Shown here piece by piece: positions 1 to 8,581 of a DNA stretch of 64,000 bases. A model generated the notes under the pieces. The model saw nothing but the letters and a program-made list of their open reading frames with translations. It was not told where the DNA came from and searched no databases. The DNA lies in NCBI RefSeq assembly GCF_019710575.1, contig NZ_JAHWFK010000041.1, positions 62,001 through 126,000 on the forward strand, in the 5' to 3' direction. The stretch's first letter is position 1. Each line of letters starts with the position of its first letter. The translations under genes and the position numbers were made by a program. The stretch comes from Paractinoplanes polyasparticus (GTDB taxonomy: Bacteria; Actinomycetota; Actinomycetes; Mycobacteriales; Micromonosporaceae).

Positions 1-2118
1 GGACTCGCCGCCGAAGACGTACGACGACTGGTCGGCGTCGGCCACGTTGGTGTAGCCGGCGTCGGCCAGAACCTGGATCGGGTCTTCCTGGCTGTACGCG
101 TTGAAGTCGCCCAGAAGGAGCACGTCGGAGGTCCCGAGCGACTTGACGAAGGTGGCCAGCGCGGCCGCCTGCCGTTTGCGGTCACCGTTGTACGGACCCT
201 GCCCGTCCCCGGTGTCCACGTTGTCGCCCGTCGGCGGGGTCGACGCGCTCTTGGACTTGAGGTGGTTGGCGACCACGGTGAAGGTGGCCGAACCGGCCGT
301 GAAGGTCTGCGCGATCGGCTCGCGAGCGTTCGACCACACCGACTCGTCGCTGACCGAGCGCGAGGCGCCCTTCGGCGTCACCGCGGCCGGCTTGAAGATG
401 ATCGCCGTGGTGATGAAGTCCTGCTGCGCGGCCGCCGGCAGCTCGGCCGGCGAGCGCACGTAGTCCCATGTGCCCGCACCGTCTACCGCATTCAGCGCGC
501 CGACCAGGGTGCGCAGCGCCACCTGGGGATCGTCCGGCTCGAAGCGGACCGAGTTCTCGATCTCCATGAGCGCGACCACATCGGCGTCCAGCGCGCTGAT
601 CGCCGAGACGATCTTCGCCTGCTGCTTGGCCAGCGCGGCCGCGTCCACCGCGCCGCGCGCCTCGCCACCGAAGTGGACGAAGTAGTTGAGCACGTTGAAA
701 CTCGCGACGCGCACGTCGCCACCCACGTTCGCCGGGGCCGGCGTACGCGGGTTGCTGTCCTTGAAGGTCGTGCCGAGCGCCGCCGGATCGGTGGGCTGCA
801 GGCGCCACTCGCTGAAGCCGAAGCTCAGCACGCTCGGCCCGAACTTCTCGACGGCGTCGCCGACCCGGATCGGGTTGTCCTTGGTCAGATAGGCCGGGGG
901 CAGACCCGCGGTGGCCAGGTTGGTGGTCCGGCCGTCGTCGACCAGGATCCGGCGCGTCTTGTTGGCCGCCTTGATCTGGCCGGCTTCGGCCGAGCCGGGG
1001 CGGGCCAGGTCGGTCGGGATCCGGGCGGGCTCATTGCCGGCGGCCAGGATGATCTCGCCGAACCGGTTGGTGTTGTAGACGTCCGAGACCGTGTACGCGC
1101 CGACCGGCGCCACCAGCATCGACTCGACCGACTCGCGGGCCGCGTCGTCCAGCGGCAGGCTCAACGCCACCGGGGCCGGCAGCGCCACACCGGTCGCGCA
1201 GACCGCGGTGTCCGCCTGGGCGGTGGTGGTGATCTCGGTGAGGCCGTTGAACTCGGTGACCGTGCCGGTGACGCGCACCCGATCGCCGACCGTCACCGAC
1301 GGCTTATTGGTGCCGAAGAAGACGAAGATCGCGTCCGAGGCGGTGCCCGCGGCGACCGGCCGGTCCCCGCCAGTGCCCGCGGTCTGCACGTAGACGCCGT
1401 TGTAACCGCCGGTGCGGTGGTCGGCCGTGACGACACCCTCGACAGTGACCTTGGTGTTGGCCACGGGGGTGTCGGCGCCGGCACCCTGCACCTGAGCGAT
1501 CGTGTGGGTCGGGGCGATGGTGCAGTCGGCCGGCTCTTCCGGCTCCTCGGGCGGCACGGCGGCGTTCAGCGCACCGAACGAGGCGGCTGCGGGGGCCTGC
1601 CACTTGCCGTCGATCTTCTGCAGCGAGTGCCCGACCGGCGTCGAGTCGATCTCCGAGACGCCGATGTCAATGCTGGTGAGGCCGTTGGCCGGGCCGCCGG
1701 TGGCGGTCAGGACGCCCTCGTAGCTGAGGAACTCGGCCACCGAGCCGTCCGGCTCGACCAGGGCGACACCGTCGGGCGGGCCGTTCTGGATGCCGTTGGC
1801 CGGGTAGGTCTGCACGACCACGCCCGCCGCCGGGACGGCGCCGCTCAGCGTGGCTGTGTTGTAGCCCGCGCCGCCGCTGCCGTTGTAGAGGACGATCTGC
1901 CAGCCGGTCAGGTCGAAGCCGGCCGGCGCCTGCACCTCGATCGACTCACCGCTGTCGGTGCCGGCGTTGTCGTAGTGGATCTCGCTGATGAACGGGTCGC
2001 CGGGCTCGGCGGCCACGGCCGGTCCGGCCAGGCTCACGCCGACGACGGTCGCGAGGGCGGCAGCGCCGATCGCTCGAAGCGCCGCCGCGCGCGGACCACC
2101 GCGCAGATATCGATGCAT
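1..2118 (-). CDS. ExeM/NucH-type secreted endonuclease, C-terminus missing
   Basis: The reading frame is open from an ATG at 2118 to base 1, so the C-terminus lies outside the window. A GGAGGA ribosome site precedes the ATG, and the first ~37 residues form a Sec signal peptide ending near AVA. Next comes a lamin-tail-like beta domain (start ISEIHYDN), then an OB-like domain (VTVEGVVTAD). The visible part of an endonuclease/exonuclease/phosphatase domain follows, starting at VASFNVLNYF, with the metal-site motifs MEIEN, ANHLKSK and LLGDFNAYSQEDP. This order is typical of ExeM/NucH extracellular DNases, which degrade DNA outside the cell. Active-site Asn, Glu, His and Asp residues are present up to the cut. 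Secretion and family are well supported; substrate preference is inferred. Confidence 0.88.
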   Translation of the reverse strand, partial: MHRYLRGGPRAAALRAIGAAALATVVGVSLAGPAVAAEPGDPFISEIHYDNAGTDSGESIEVQAPAGFDLTGWQIVLYNGSGGAGYNTATLSGAVPAAGVVVQTYPANGIQNGPPDGVALVEPDGSVAEFLSYEGVLTATGGPANGLTSIDIGVSEIDSTPVGHSLQKIDGKWQAPAAASFGALNAAVPPEEPEEPADCTIAPTHTIAQVQGAGADTPVANTKVTVEGVVTADHRTGGYNGVYVQTAGTGGDRPVAAGTASDAIFVFFGTNKPSVTVGDRVRVTGTVTEFNGLTEITTTAQADTAVCATGVALPAPVALSLPLDDAARESVESMLVAPVGAYTVSDVYNTNRFGEIILAAGNEPARIPTDLARPGSAEAGQIKAANKTRRILVDDGRTTNLATAGLPPAYLTKDNPIRVGDAVEKFGPSVLSFGFSEWRLQPTDPAALGTTFKDSNPRTPAPANVGGDVRVASFNVLNYFVHFGGEARGAVDAAALAKQQAKIVSAISALDADVVALMEIENSVRFEPDDPQVALRTLVGALNAVDGAGTWDYVRSPAELPAAAQQDFITTAIIFKPAAVTPKGASRSVSDESVWSNAREPIAQTFTAGSATFTVVANHLKSKSASTPPTGDNVDTGDGQGPYNGDRKRQAAALATFVKSLGTSDVLLLGDFNAYSQEDPIQVLADAGYTNVADADQSSYVFGGES

Positions 2119-2326
2119 GGAAGATTTTCCTCCGAAGAAGGTGATTCGCCGGAGGCTATGGATCGCGCATGACGAAGGCCGCTCGTTACGGTAACGAAAA
2201 GGCATTGCAGCAGGTGAATGCCCGGTGTTCCGGCCCTGATCGATCGTTTTGTCCGTTCGTCATTGTTCGCTTTTGTACGGCCGCGGACACGACAACTCGG
2301 TACGAGGATTTTGTGCGGTCGCGAAT

Positions 2327-2364
2327 ACAAAACGCCCCGCCTCGCGGGAAGCGAGACGGGGCGT
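2327..2364 (-). terminator. Intrinsic terminator of the MFS exporter gene
   Basis: A 13-bp stem with one mismatch (arms 2333-2345 and 2351-2363, loop 5) is followed on the minus strand by TTTTGT. It lies 17 bases past the MFS stop codon, so it is a canonical rho-independent terminator for that transcript. Confidence 0.8.
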
Positions 2365-2380
2365 CATGAAGCGGGACAGA

Positions 2381-3949
2381 TCAGTGCATCATGATGGGCG
2401 CGTCGGCGACGGGCTCTCCGCCGGGCGTGCCGGCCGGGCGACGCTTGCGCGGCAGGAATGCGATCGGGATGAACGTCGCCAGCACCAGGCCGAAGCCCAC
2501 CCAGAACGTGGTCGCGAACGAGTCGGCCGCGTACTGGAGGCCACGAGCCAGGATCTCGGGCGGCAGCGGGATCTGCACCCCCTGCTGGGTGGCGATCGCG
2601 GCGCCGGCCTCGGTGATCGGCTCACCCGTCTGCTGGTTGACGAGACCCGGCACCTCGGGCGAACCGTTGAGCCGGCTGGTCAGGATCACGGACATGATCG
2701 CCGTGCCGACCGAGCCACCGATCTGCTGGAGGATGTTGACCAGCGTGGAGCCCCGGGCCACCTCGACCGGCTGGAGCGTCCGCAGCGCCGACGTCATGAT
2801 CGGCATCATCGTGCCGCCCATGCCGAGGCCCATGACGAACAGCGAACCGCACAGGAACAGGTACGACGTGTCCGTGCCGACCTGGGTGAAGCCGAAGAAC
2901 CCGAGCGCGATCAGGGCCATCGCGAACGGCACCGTGCGCCCGACCGGGATCTTGTCGGCCAGCATGCCGGCGATCGGCATGGTCAGCACCGCGCCGATAC
3001 CCTGCGGGGCCATCAGCAGACCAGCTTCGAGCGTGCCCTCACCGCGGATCTGCAGGAAGTAGCTCGGGAACAGCAGGCCGGCGCCCATGAAGGCGATCAC
3101 GAAGACGAACAGCGACAGCGACGCCACCGAGAGGTTCCGGTTCTTCAGCAGGCGCAGATCGAGCAGCGGGTGCTTCGGCTTGAACGAGTAGAGGACGAAG
3201 CCGATCACCAGCAGCGCGCCGACCAGCATGGTCGTCCACACCTTGGTCGCCGTGATCGTGCCCTCCTCGGGCAGCGACGAGACGCCGAACAGGAACAGGG
3301 CCAGTCCGGGCGAGAGCATCAGCATGCCGACGAAGTCGAACGCCTCCGCCGGCTGCGGGTCGTCCTTGGGCAGCGCGAAGTACGCGTAGACGAGCGCGAT
3401 GGCGCCGATCGGCAGGTTGATCAGGAACACCCAGTGCCAGCTGGCCACCTCGATCAGCCAGCCACCCAGGATCGGGCCGCCGATCGGGCCGAGCAGCATC
3501 GGGACGCCCAGCACGGCCATCAGCCGGCCGATCCGGTCCGGACCGGCCGCGCGGGTCATGATCGTCATGCCGATGGGCATGAGCATGCCGCCGCCCAGAC
3601 CCTGGAGGACGCGGTAGGTGACCAGCTGCTCGATCGAGCCGGCGGTGGCGCAGAGCACCGAGCCGAGCGTGAAGAGCAGCAGGGCCATCATGTAGAGCCG
3701 TTTGGTGCCGAACCGGTCGGCAGCCCAGCCGCTGAGCGGGATCACCGTGGCCAGCGCCAGGGTGTACCCGGTCATGGTCCAGGCGACCTCGGCGTACGTC
3801 GCGTCGAACTCGCTCTGGAACGTGGGCAGGGCGACGCTGACGACGGTGATGTCGAGGATCGACATGATCGCCCCGAGCACCACCACCCCGGCGACTTTGA
3901 GCACCGCGGCGTCGAGCTTGGCCGGTGGCGCGGCGGTTTGGTCGGTCAC
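2381..3949 (-). CDS. DHA2-family MFS multidrug exporter (EmrB/QacA type)
   Basis: This 522-residue protein has about 14 predicted membrane helices, the DHA2 length and topology. Helix 1 carries LDITVVSVALP (residues ~32-42), and the motif-A loop is GWAADRFGTKRLYM (74-87). Helix 5 has the antiporter-like stretch GGPILGGWL. The start is a GTG at 3949 with GGGAG upstream. Family members export hydrophobic drugs or antibiotics with proton antiport. The next gene upstream on the same strand, 144 bp away, is a BlaI-type repressor, so drug-responsive control is plausible but not shown. The substrate cannot be read from sequence. Confidence 0.92.
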   Translation of the reverse strand: MTDQTAAPPAKLDAAVLKVAGVVVLGAIMSILDITVVSVALPTFQSEFDATYAEVAWTMTGYTLALATVIPLSGWAADRFGTKRLYMMALLLFTLGSVLCATAGSIEQLVTYRVLQGLGGGMLMPIGMTIMTRAAGPDRIGRLMAVLGVPMLLGPIGGPILGGWLIEVASWHWVFLINLPIGAIALVYAYFALPKDDPQPAEAFDFVGMLMLSPGLALFLFGVSSLPEEGTITATKVWTTMLVGALLVIGFVLYSFKPKHPLLDLRLLKNRNLSVASLSLFVFVIAFMGAGLLFPSYFLQIRGEGTLEAGLLMAPQGIGAVLTMPIAGMLADKIPVGRTVPFAMALIALGFFGFTQVGTDTSYLFLCGSLFVMGLGMGGTMMPIMTSALRTLQPVEVARGSTLVNILQQIGGSVGTAIMSVILTSRLNGSPEVPGLVNQQTGEPITEAGAAIATQQGVQIPLPPEILARGLQYAADSFATTFWVGFGLVLATFIPIAFLPRKRRPAGTPGGEPVADAPIMMH

Positions 3950-4093
3950 GAGAGAACTCCCCCAGTTTCTGCCTTTTCAGGCCGCGCGCTCCTCGAACCC
4001 CCGCGCGCACAGAAGCGTCCATGCTGCCACTGCTTCGCTTCCAGCAGCATCCCGTTTTCAGCATGCCCTCAGGAAGCGAGTCACCCGCGCGTT

Positions 4094-4477
4094 TCAGCCT
4101 TCGGAGGGATCCTCATCCAGAAGTTCACGCAGCAGGCGCTCGTCATCGGCACTGAGATTGCTCACGAAACGGCGTAAAACCGTCGCCCTGTCGGGTTCAA
4201 CCGCCATCAGACGGCTCATCCGGTCGGCAACGAGGCCCGCCGGGGCGCTCAGAGCGCCGTAACGGAAGGCCCTTCCGGCGCGATGCCGGGCCACCGCACC
4301 CTTCTCGAACAGGCGCGTGAGAGTCGTCACAACGGTGCTGTAGGAGAGCCCACCGCCGGAGTCGAGAGCATCACGGACCTCACCCGGGGTGAGCGGGCGC
4401 AACGCGGAGTCGAGCACCGTCATGATCTCGGTCTCGAGCTGCCCGGGCCTCCGCCGGCCACTCCCCGTGGGGGTCAC
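4094..4477 (-). CDS. BlaI/MecI/CopY-family transcriptional repressor
   Basis: This 127-residue protein has the BlaI/MecI/CopY winged helix. It begins with a helix RRPGQLETEIMTVLDSALRPLTPGEVRDAL, followed by recognition helix LSYSTVVTTLTRLFEKGAV and a C-terminal dimerisation helix (DDERLLRELLDE). The start is GTG at 4477, only 31 bp after the efeB stop on the same strand. No BlaR1-type sensor protease is nearby. Other actinobacterial members are released by metal ions or unidentified signals. The likely targets are itself and the MFS gene downstream, which is an inference from order. Confidence 0.85.
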   Translation of the reverse strand: MTPTGSGRRRPGQLETEIMTVLDSALRPLTPGEVRDALDSGGGLSYSTVVTTLTRLFEKGAVARHRAGRAFRYGALSAPAGLVADRMSRLMAVEPDRATVLRRFVSNLSADDERLLRELLDEDPSEG

Positions 4478-4508
4478 CGCTCAACCCTATCGATGCTTCC
4501 TGTGAAGA

Positions 4509-5747
4509 TCATGCGAACAGTGATCGGCCCCAGAAGTCGTCCGCCGCTCGCAGGCCGGGCGGGCAGGCGAAGATGCCGCTCGATACATGCCGGATGTATT
4601 CGTTCAGTTGATCCCGCCGGGCCAGGTTCATCTGCACCGGCACGAACTGACGGTGTGGATCCCGCTGGTACGAGATGAAGAACAGCCCGGCGTCGAGCCG
4701 GCCCAGACCGTCCGAGCCGTCGACGAAGTTGTAGCCGCGGCGCAGCATCCGGGCGCCGCCGTTCTGCGTCGGATGGGCCAGGCGAACGTGCGCCGTGGTG
4801 GCTATCACCGGCTCGTCGTCGTCACCCCGCGCCGCGAAATCGGGTTCGTCGAACTCGCCCTTGCCGGTCAGCGGTGCGCCCTCGCCCTTGTCCCGGCCGA
4901 AGATGGTCTCCTGCTCCAGCAGCGAGGTGCGGTCCCACGGCTCGATCAGCATCCGGATCTTGCGCGTGACCATGTAGGACCCTCCGGTCATCCAGTCGGG
5001 CCCGTCGCCGGCACGCACCCAGAGATGATCGTCGAGCAGCGCCGTCTCCTCCGCCTTGAGATTGGCCGTGCCGTCCTTGAATCCGAACAGGTTGCGTGGG
5101 GTCGCCTGCGAGGTGGAGGTCGACGACGTACGCCCGAAGCCGAGCTGCGACCAGCGGACGCTCACCACACCCATGCCGATGCGCGCGAGATTGCGGATGG
5201 CGTGCACCGCTACCTGCGGGTCGTTGGCGCAGGCCTGAACGCAGATGTCGCCGCCGGAAAGAGCCGGATCGAGGGTGTCGCCCGGGAACTTCGGCAGGTC
5301 GGCCAGCGCGGCGGGCTTCCTGGCCCGCAGCCCGAAACGGTTGTCGAACAGGCTGGGGCCGAAGCCGACGGTGAGGGTGAGATCGGCGGCGGGCAGCCCG
5401 AGCGCCTCGCCGGTGTCCTCGGGCGGCGCCTCGGGCAGGCCACCGACCGCGCCCAGTGCGCCCGCCTCTTTCCCCTGGGCCATGCGCGCCGCCGCGGCCG
5501 TCCACGACTGCAGCATGTCGATCAGCGCGGCCCGGTCCTTGGTGATGACGTCGAACGCGACGAAGTGCAGCCTGTCCTGGGCGGGGGTGACGATGCCCGC
5601 CTGCCGCTCGCCGTAGAACGAGATCCTGTCCGGCGCCGGCGCCGCGGGCTCGGCTTCTCCGCCGGTCGCCCGCCAAGCGACAGCACCGGCCGTCGCGGCG
5701 CCCACCACGCCGGCGCCGGCCAAACCGATCACCTTGCGCCGCTGCAT
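4509..5747 (-). CDS. efeB: EfeB, Tat-exported haem DyP-type deferrochelatase/peroxidase
   Basis: This 412-residue protein starts with a twin-arginine signal (RRKVIGLAG, residues 3-11), so it is exported folded. The DyP-family signature GFKDG is at 222-226, and a haem-ligand histidine lies in the AHVRLAHP segment (~320). In EfeUOB systems EfeB is the periplasmic or extracellular haem peroxidase that oxidises ferrous iron or removes iron from haem. It is the last gene of an efeU-efeO-efeB order, 59 bp after efeO, and would share the DtxR-type control in front of efeU. Length and motifs fit an intact gene. Confidence 0.93.
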   Translation of the reverse strand: MQRRKVIGLAGAGVVGAATAGAVAWRATGGEAEPAAPAPDRISFYGERQAGIVTPAQDRLHFVAFDVITKDRAALIDMLQSWTAAAARMAQGKEAGALGAVGGLPEAPPEDTGEALGLPAADLTLTVGFGPSLFDNRFGLRARKPAALADLPKFPGDTLDPALSGGDICVQACANDPQVAVHAIRNLARIGMGVVSVRWSQLGFGRTSSTSTSQATPRNLFGFKDGTANLKAEETALLDDHLWVRAGDGPDWMTGGSYMVTRKIRMLIEPWDRTSLLEQETIFGRDKGEGAPLTGKGEFDEPDFAARGDDDEPVIATTAHVRLAHPTQNGGARMLRRGYNFVDGSDGLGRLDAGLFFISYQRDPHRQFVPVQMNLARRDQLNEYIRHVSSGIFACPPGLRAADDFWGRSLFA

Positions 5748-5806
5748 TTTTCAACCCTTCCCGCGTACGGCGGAAGCCGGGCCCGATGCGGGCCCGGCAT
5801 CCCGGA

Positions 5807-6940
5807 TCACTTGCCGGCGACCAGCGCGGCGACCTTGCTGATCGGCTCGGACAGCGCGTTGATCTCGTCGCTCAGCGTCTTGAGATCGGCCTGGCTCAGC
5901 GTGTTGTGCAGCTTCCAGCCGTCCCCGTCGCGGTGCTTCTCGAGCGCTGCCTCGACCGCGGCGAACCGGTCGTCGAGCGTCTTGACCAGGGCGGCGTCCT
6001 TCTCCTCGAGGGCCGGGCGGAGCGCCGCGATCGCGGCCTGCGAGCCCTCGACGTTGGCCGCGAAGTCCCACAGGTCGGTGTGCGAGAAGGCGTCCTCCTC
6101 GCCGGTGATCTTGCCAGTGGCCACCTCGTCCAGCAGGCCCTTGGAGCCGTTCGCGAGCTGCACCGGGGAGAGCGTCACGGTGTTGGCCTTGTCGACGATC
6201 GTCCGGACGTCGACGAGCAGCTGGTCGGCGGCCGGGCCCGACTTGCTGACGTCCTTGGCGACCCACAGATCCTTCTCGATCTTGTGGAAACCGGTCCACT
6301 TCTCGCCCGGCGCCAGGTCGGCCTCACGCGCGTCGATCTTCGGGTCGAGGTCGCCGAAGCTCTCCGCCACCGGCTCGATGCGCTCCCAGTACGTGCGCGC
6401 GATCGGGAAGAGCGTCTTGGCCTTCTCGATGTCGCCGCCCTTGACCGCGTTCACGAAGGCGGTGGTCTGCTCGATCAGCGCGCCGGTCTGGCTCTTGACG
6501 TACCGCTGGTAGTCCTTGGTGGCCTGGGCCAGCTTCGCGTCCTCGGTCAGCGGGGCGGCCGAGCCGGAGACCTGGAACGCGTTCCGGATGCCCTTACCGA
6601 TCATGCCGGGCTTGCAGGCCGTCTCGTAGGTGCCGGCGGCCAGCTCGACGATGAGCTCGCGGGACAGGCCGGGCGCGATGTTCTCGACCTCGCCCATCAC
6701 CCGGTCGCCCGGGGCGTACACGTAGAACTCGGTGACCTTGTTGCCCTTGTTGGCGATGTCGAACGTGACGGTGCCGGCGTCCGACTGGGCCGAGGCGACC
6801 GTGCACTCGGTGTCGGAGGCGGCCACGGTGATCTTGCCGCTCGACGAAGCGTCGGACCCGGCGTCGTCGCCACCGCACGCGGCGAGCGGGACGGTCGCCG
6901 CGGTGGCCGCGAAGAGAGCGAGCAGGCGGGTGGTGCGCAA
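5807..6940 (-). CDS. efeO: EfeO, iron-binding lipoprotein with cupredoxin and M75 domains
   Basis: This 377-residue protein has a lipoprotein signal with lipobox LAAC (Cys22). A cupredoxin-like domain spans ~35-125 and keeps candidate metal ligands Cys46, Cys109 and Met113. A peptidase-M75/imelysin-like domain spans ~135-375 with the HxxE motif at 219-222 (HKIE). EfeO captures iron outside the membrane and passes it to the EfeU permease. The start is TTG at 6940 with AGGAGA upstream, 21 bp after efeU, so the two are co-transcribed. The gene is intact and the assignment is secure. Confidence 0.93.
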   Translation of the reverse strand: MRTTRLLALFAATAATVPLAACGGDDAGSDASSSGKITVAASDTECTVASAQSDAGTVTFDIANKGNKVTEFYVYAPGDRVMGEVENIAPGLSRELIVELAAGTYETACKPGMIGKGIRNAFQVSGSAAPLTEDAKLAQATKDYQRYVKSQTGALIEQTTAFVNAVKGGDIEKAKTLFPIARTYWERIEPVAESFGDLDPKIDAREADLAPGEKWTGFHKIEKDLWVAKDVSKSGPAADQLLVDVRTIVDKANTVTLSPVQLANGSKGLLDEVATGKITGEEDAFSHTDLWDFAANVEGSQAAIAALRPALEEKDAALVKTLDDRFAAVEAALEKHRDGDGWKLHNTLSQADLKTLSDEINALSEPISKVAALVAGK

Positions 6941-6961
6941 GGGGTTCTCCTATGTGGTCGT

Positions 6962-7819
6962 TCAGGAAGCGGCGGGAGCCGGGGCCGGCTCCGCGGAGTG
7001 GCTGGACGGTTCCGGCCGTTGGGGCCGGCTCGGCCAGAGGAAGATCACGAGGACGGGGATGCCGTAGGCGAGCCACGCGACGGTCTCCAGGACGGTGGGC
7101 GCCGGCGTGAAATTGACCATCCCGCGGAGCAGCTCGGCGTACCACGCCCCCGGGGTCCAGGAACCGCTGATGTCGAACGCCGTGTTGTTGAGCCCGGGCA
7201 GGATGCCGGCCTCCTGCAGGTCGTGGACGCCGTACTTGAGAATCCCGGCCGCCACCAGCACCAGCAGCGCACCGGTCCAGGTGAAGAAGCGGGTGAGGTT
7301 GATCCGCAGAGCGCTGAGATAGAGCAGCCAGCCCAGGACCACCGCGGTCAGCAGGCCGAGCGAGACGCCGACGAGCGGACGCACACTGTCGGTGGACTCC
7401 TGCGCGGCGGCGTAGAAGAGGATCGAGGTCTCCAGCCCCTCCCGGATCACCGCCAGGAACGCGACGCCGACGATGGCCCACCGGCCCACGCCGATCGCTT
7501 CCTCCAGCCGCCCCCGTAGCTCGCGGCCCATGTGCCGGGCCATCCGCCGCATCCAGAAGATCATCCAGGTCACGAAGGTGACGGCCACGAACGACGCGAT
7601 GGCCTCGAACAGCTCCTGATGGGTGAACGACAGCCGGGCGACCCCGAACTGGAGCAGCGCCGCGAAGCCGATCGACAGCACAGCGGCGGCCGCGACACCG
7701 GCCCACACCCACTTCAGGAGCGGCCTGCGATCCGACTTCACCAGGAACGCCACCAGGATGGAGACCACCAGCGTGATCTCCAGCCCCTCGCGAAGCCCGA
7801 TCAGGTAGATGGCGGTCAT
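6962..7819 (-). CDS. efeU: EfeU/FTR1-family high-affinity iron permease
   Basis: This 285-residue protein has about seven membrane helices and both FTR1 signature REGLE motifs (10-14 and 126-130), whose glutamates carry iron across the membrane. The ATG at 7819 is chosen because TGAGGAGTCC sits directly before it. A longer in-frame version starting at 7840 would run through the operator. It is the first gene of the efeUOB operon. Two abutting DtxR/IdeR-like boxes end 9 bases before the start, so iron-loaded repressor should block this promoter. The cytoplasmic C-terminal tail is rich in Pro and Ser. Confidence 0.93.
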   Translation of the reverse strand: MTAIYLIGLREGLEITLVVSILVAFLVKSDRRPLLKWVWAGVAAAAVLSIGFAALLQFGVARLSFTHQELFEAIASFVAVTFVTWMIFWMRRMARHMGRELRGRLEEAIGVGRWAIVGVAFLAVIREGLETSILFYAAAQESTDSVRPLVGVSLGLLTAVVLGWLLYLSALRINLTRFFTWTGALLVLVAAGILKYGVHDLQEAGILPGLNNTAFDISGSWTPGAWYAELLRGMVNFTPAPTVLETVAWLAYGIPVLVIFLWPSRPQRPEPSSHSAEPAPAPAAS

Positions 7820-7827
7820 CGGACTCC

Positions 7828-7865
7828 TCAGGTAAGCCAACCCTAAATAGCTGAGGCTTACCTTC
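7828..7865 (-). promoter_or_regulatory. Two abutting DtxR/IdeR iron boxes of efeUOB
   Basis: Two 19-bp sites lie end to end at 7828-7846 and 7847-7865. Read on the minus strand they match the DtxR/IdeR consensus TWAGGTWAGSCTWACCTWA at about 16 and 15 of 19 positions by hand count. The inner box touches the efeU Shine-Dalgarno sequence. Repression by iron-loaded DtxR/IdeR is the expected regulation. Confidence 0.75.
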
Positions 7866-8581
7866 TTTTATTCGGCTGTAGAAGTCAACTCGACCTCGGT
7901 GACCGCTGCGGCGGCCCGGGGGCAAGGCGACGGTCGAGCTGCCAGCCCCACCCGACATGGATCCGATCGAGCGGCCTCGCTGGAACTTTCGGGGCGCTTC
8001 CAGCAGAGGTCAATTCCGGCTGGCCGATACCGGGTCGCCGAAACTTCCGGTATCTATTGACTTATTTCGATGGCCGATCGGACACTCGGCCCGGGGATGC
8101 CCGGCCTTCGTCGAACGCTGCTTACCTAGTGAAAGCAATCAACGACCACCCCAGTGATGTCCAGCTGGAGTCGCGAGAGGCGCAGCGGGCCGACACGCAG
8201 AGCAGGTCACCTCATCGGACGATTCGCACCTTGATGCGCACTGCAGTGAACCCGGACCATCCCGGCATTTGCGCTCGGCTGGTCGCGCTCCGGCCGCCAC
8301 CTGGTTCCGGTCCGCGCCGCTGGAAATATCCCGTTCGAATCTTCATTTGCGCTGCTGTTGCCGCCCGGGAGTGACCGGCGGCCGCTCACCCGAGGGTCCG
8401 TCGAGATCGGCCGCTCAAGGTCACCGAATGGGGGACGCCCGGCGCACTACGGGAACGCCGGAAGCTTGCGCTATGGGGCGGTCGGGCGACTGTCCACTAC
8501 GCTACGCTCAATGGCCTCCAACGGGCCGTTTGCCGGGTTCACCCGGCTGCGGCAGCCAAGTCGTGGACGGGGTTCAAGGCT
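7866..8581. other. Long intergenic region, no convincing gene
   Basis: About 716 bases separate efeU from the SCO2524-like gene. Short open frames exist, but they lack ribosome sites and recognisable protein features. The base composition is locally less GC-rich around 8040-8160. One inverted repeat, GATACCGG at 8026-8033 and CCGGTATC at 8047-8054, could be an operator. The region must hold promoters for both divergent operons. Confidence 0.5.

Noticed and set aside
262..2172. Very long open frame (over 600 codons) on the plus strand
   Set aside because: It is antisense to the signal-bearing nuclease gene and consists of Arg/Gly/Ala/Asp-rich sequence without domains, an artefact of high GC3.
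2249..4177. Long plus-strand open frame opposite the MFS exporter
   Set aside because: Low-complexity His/Arg/Asp/Gln composition and complete overlap with a 14-helix transporter and its terminator show it is a shadow frame.
4587..7519. Long plus-strand open frames opposite efeB and efeO
   Set aside because: They lie antisense to genes with clear signals and motifs and have no ribosome site or recognisable fold.
8057..8374. Open frame of about 100 codons in the 716-bp gap
   Set aside because: No ribosome site, an irregular third-position GC pattern and no protein features.
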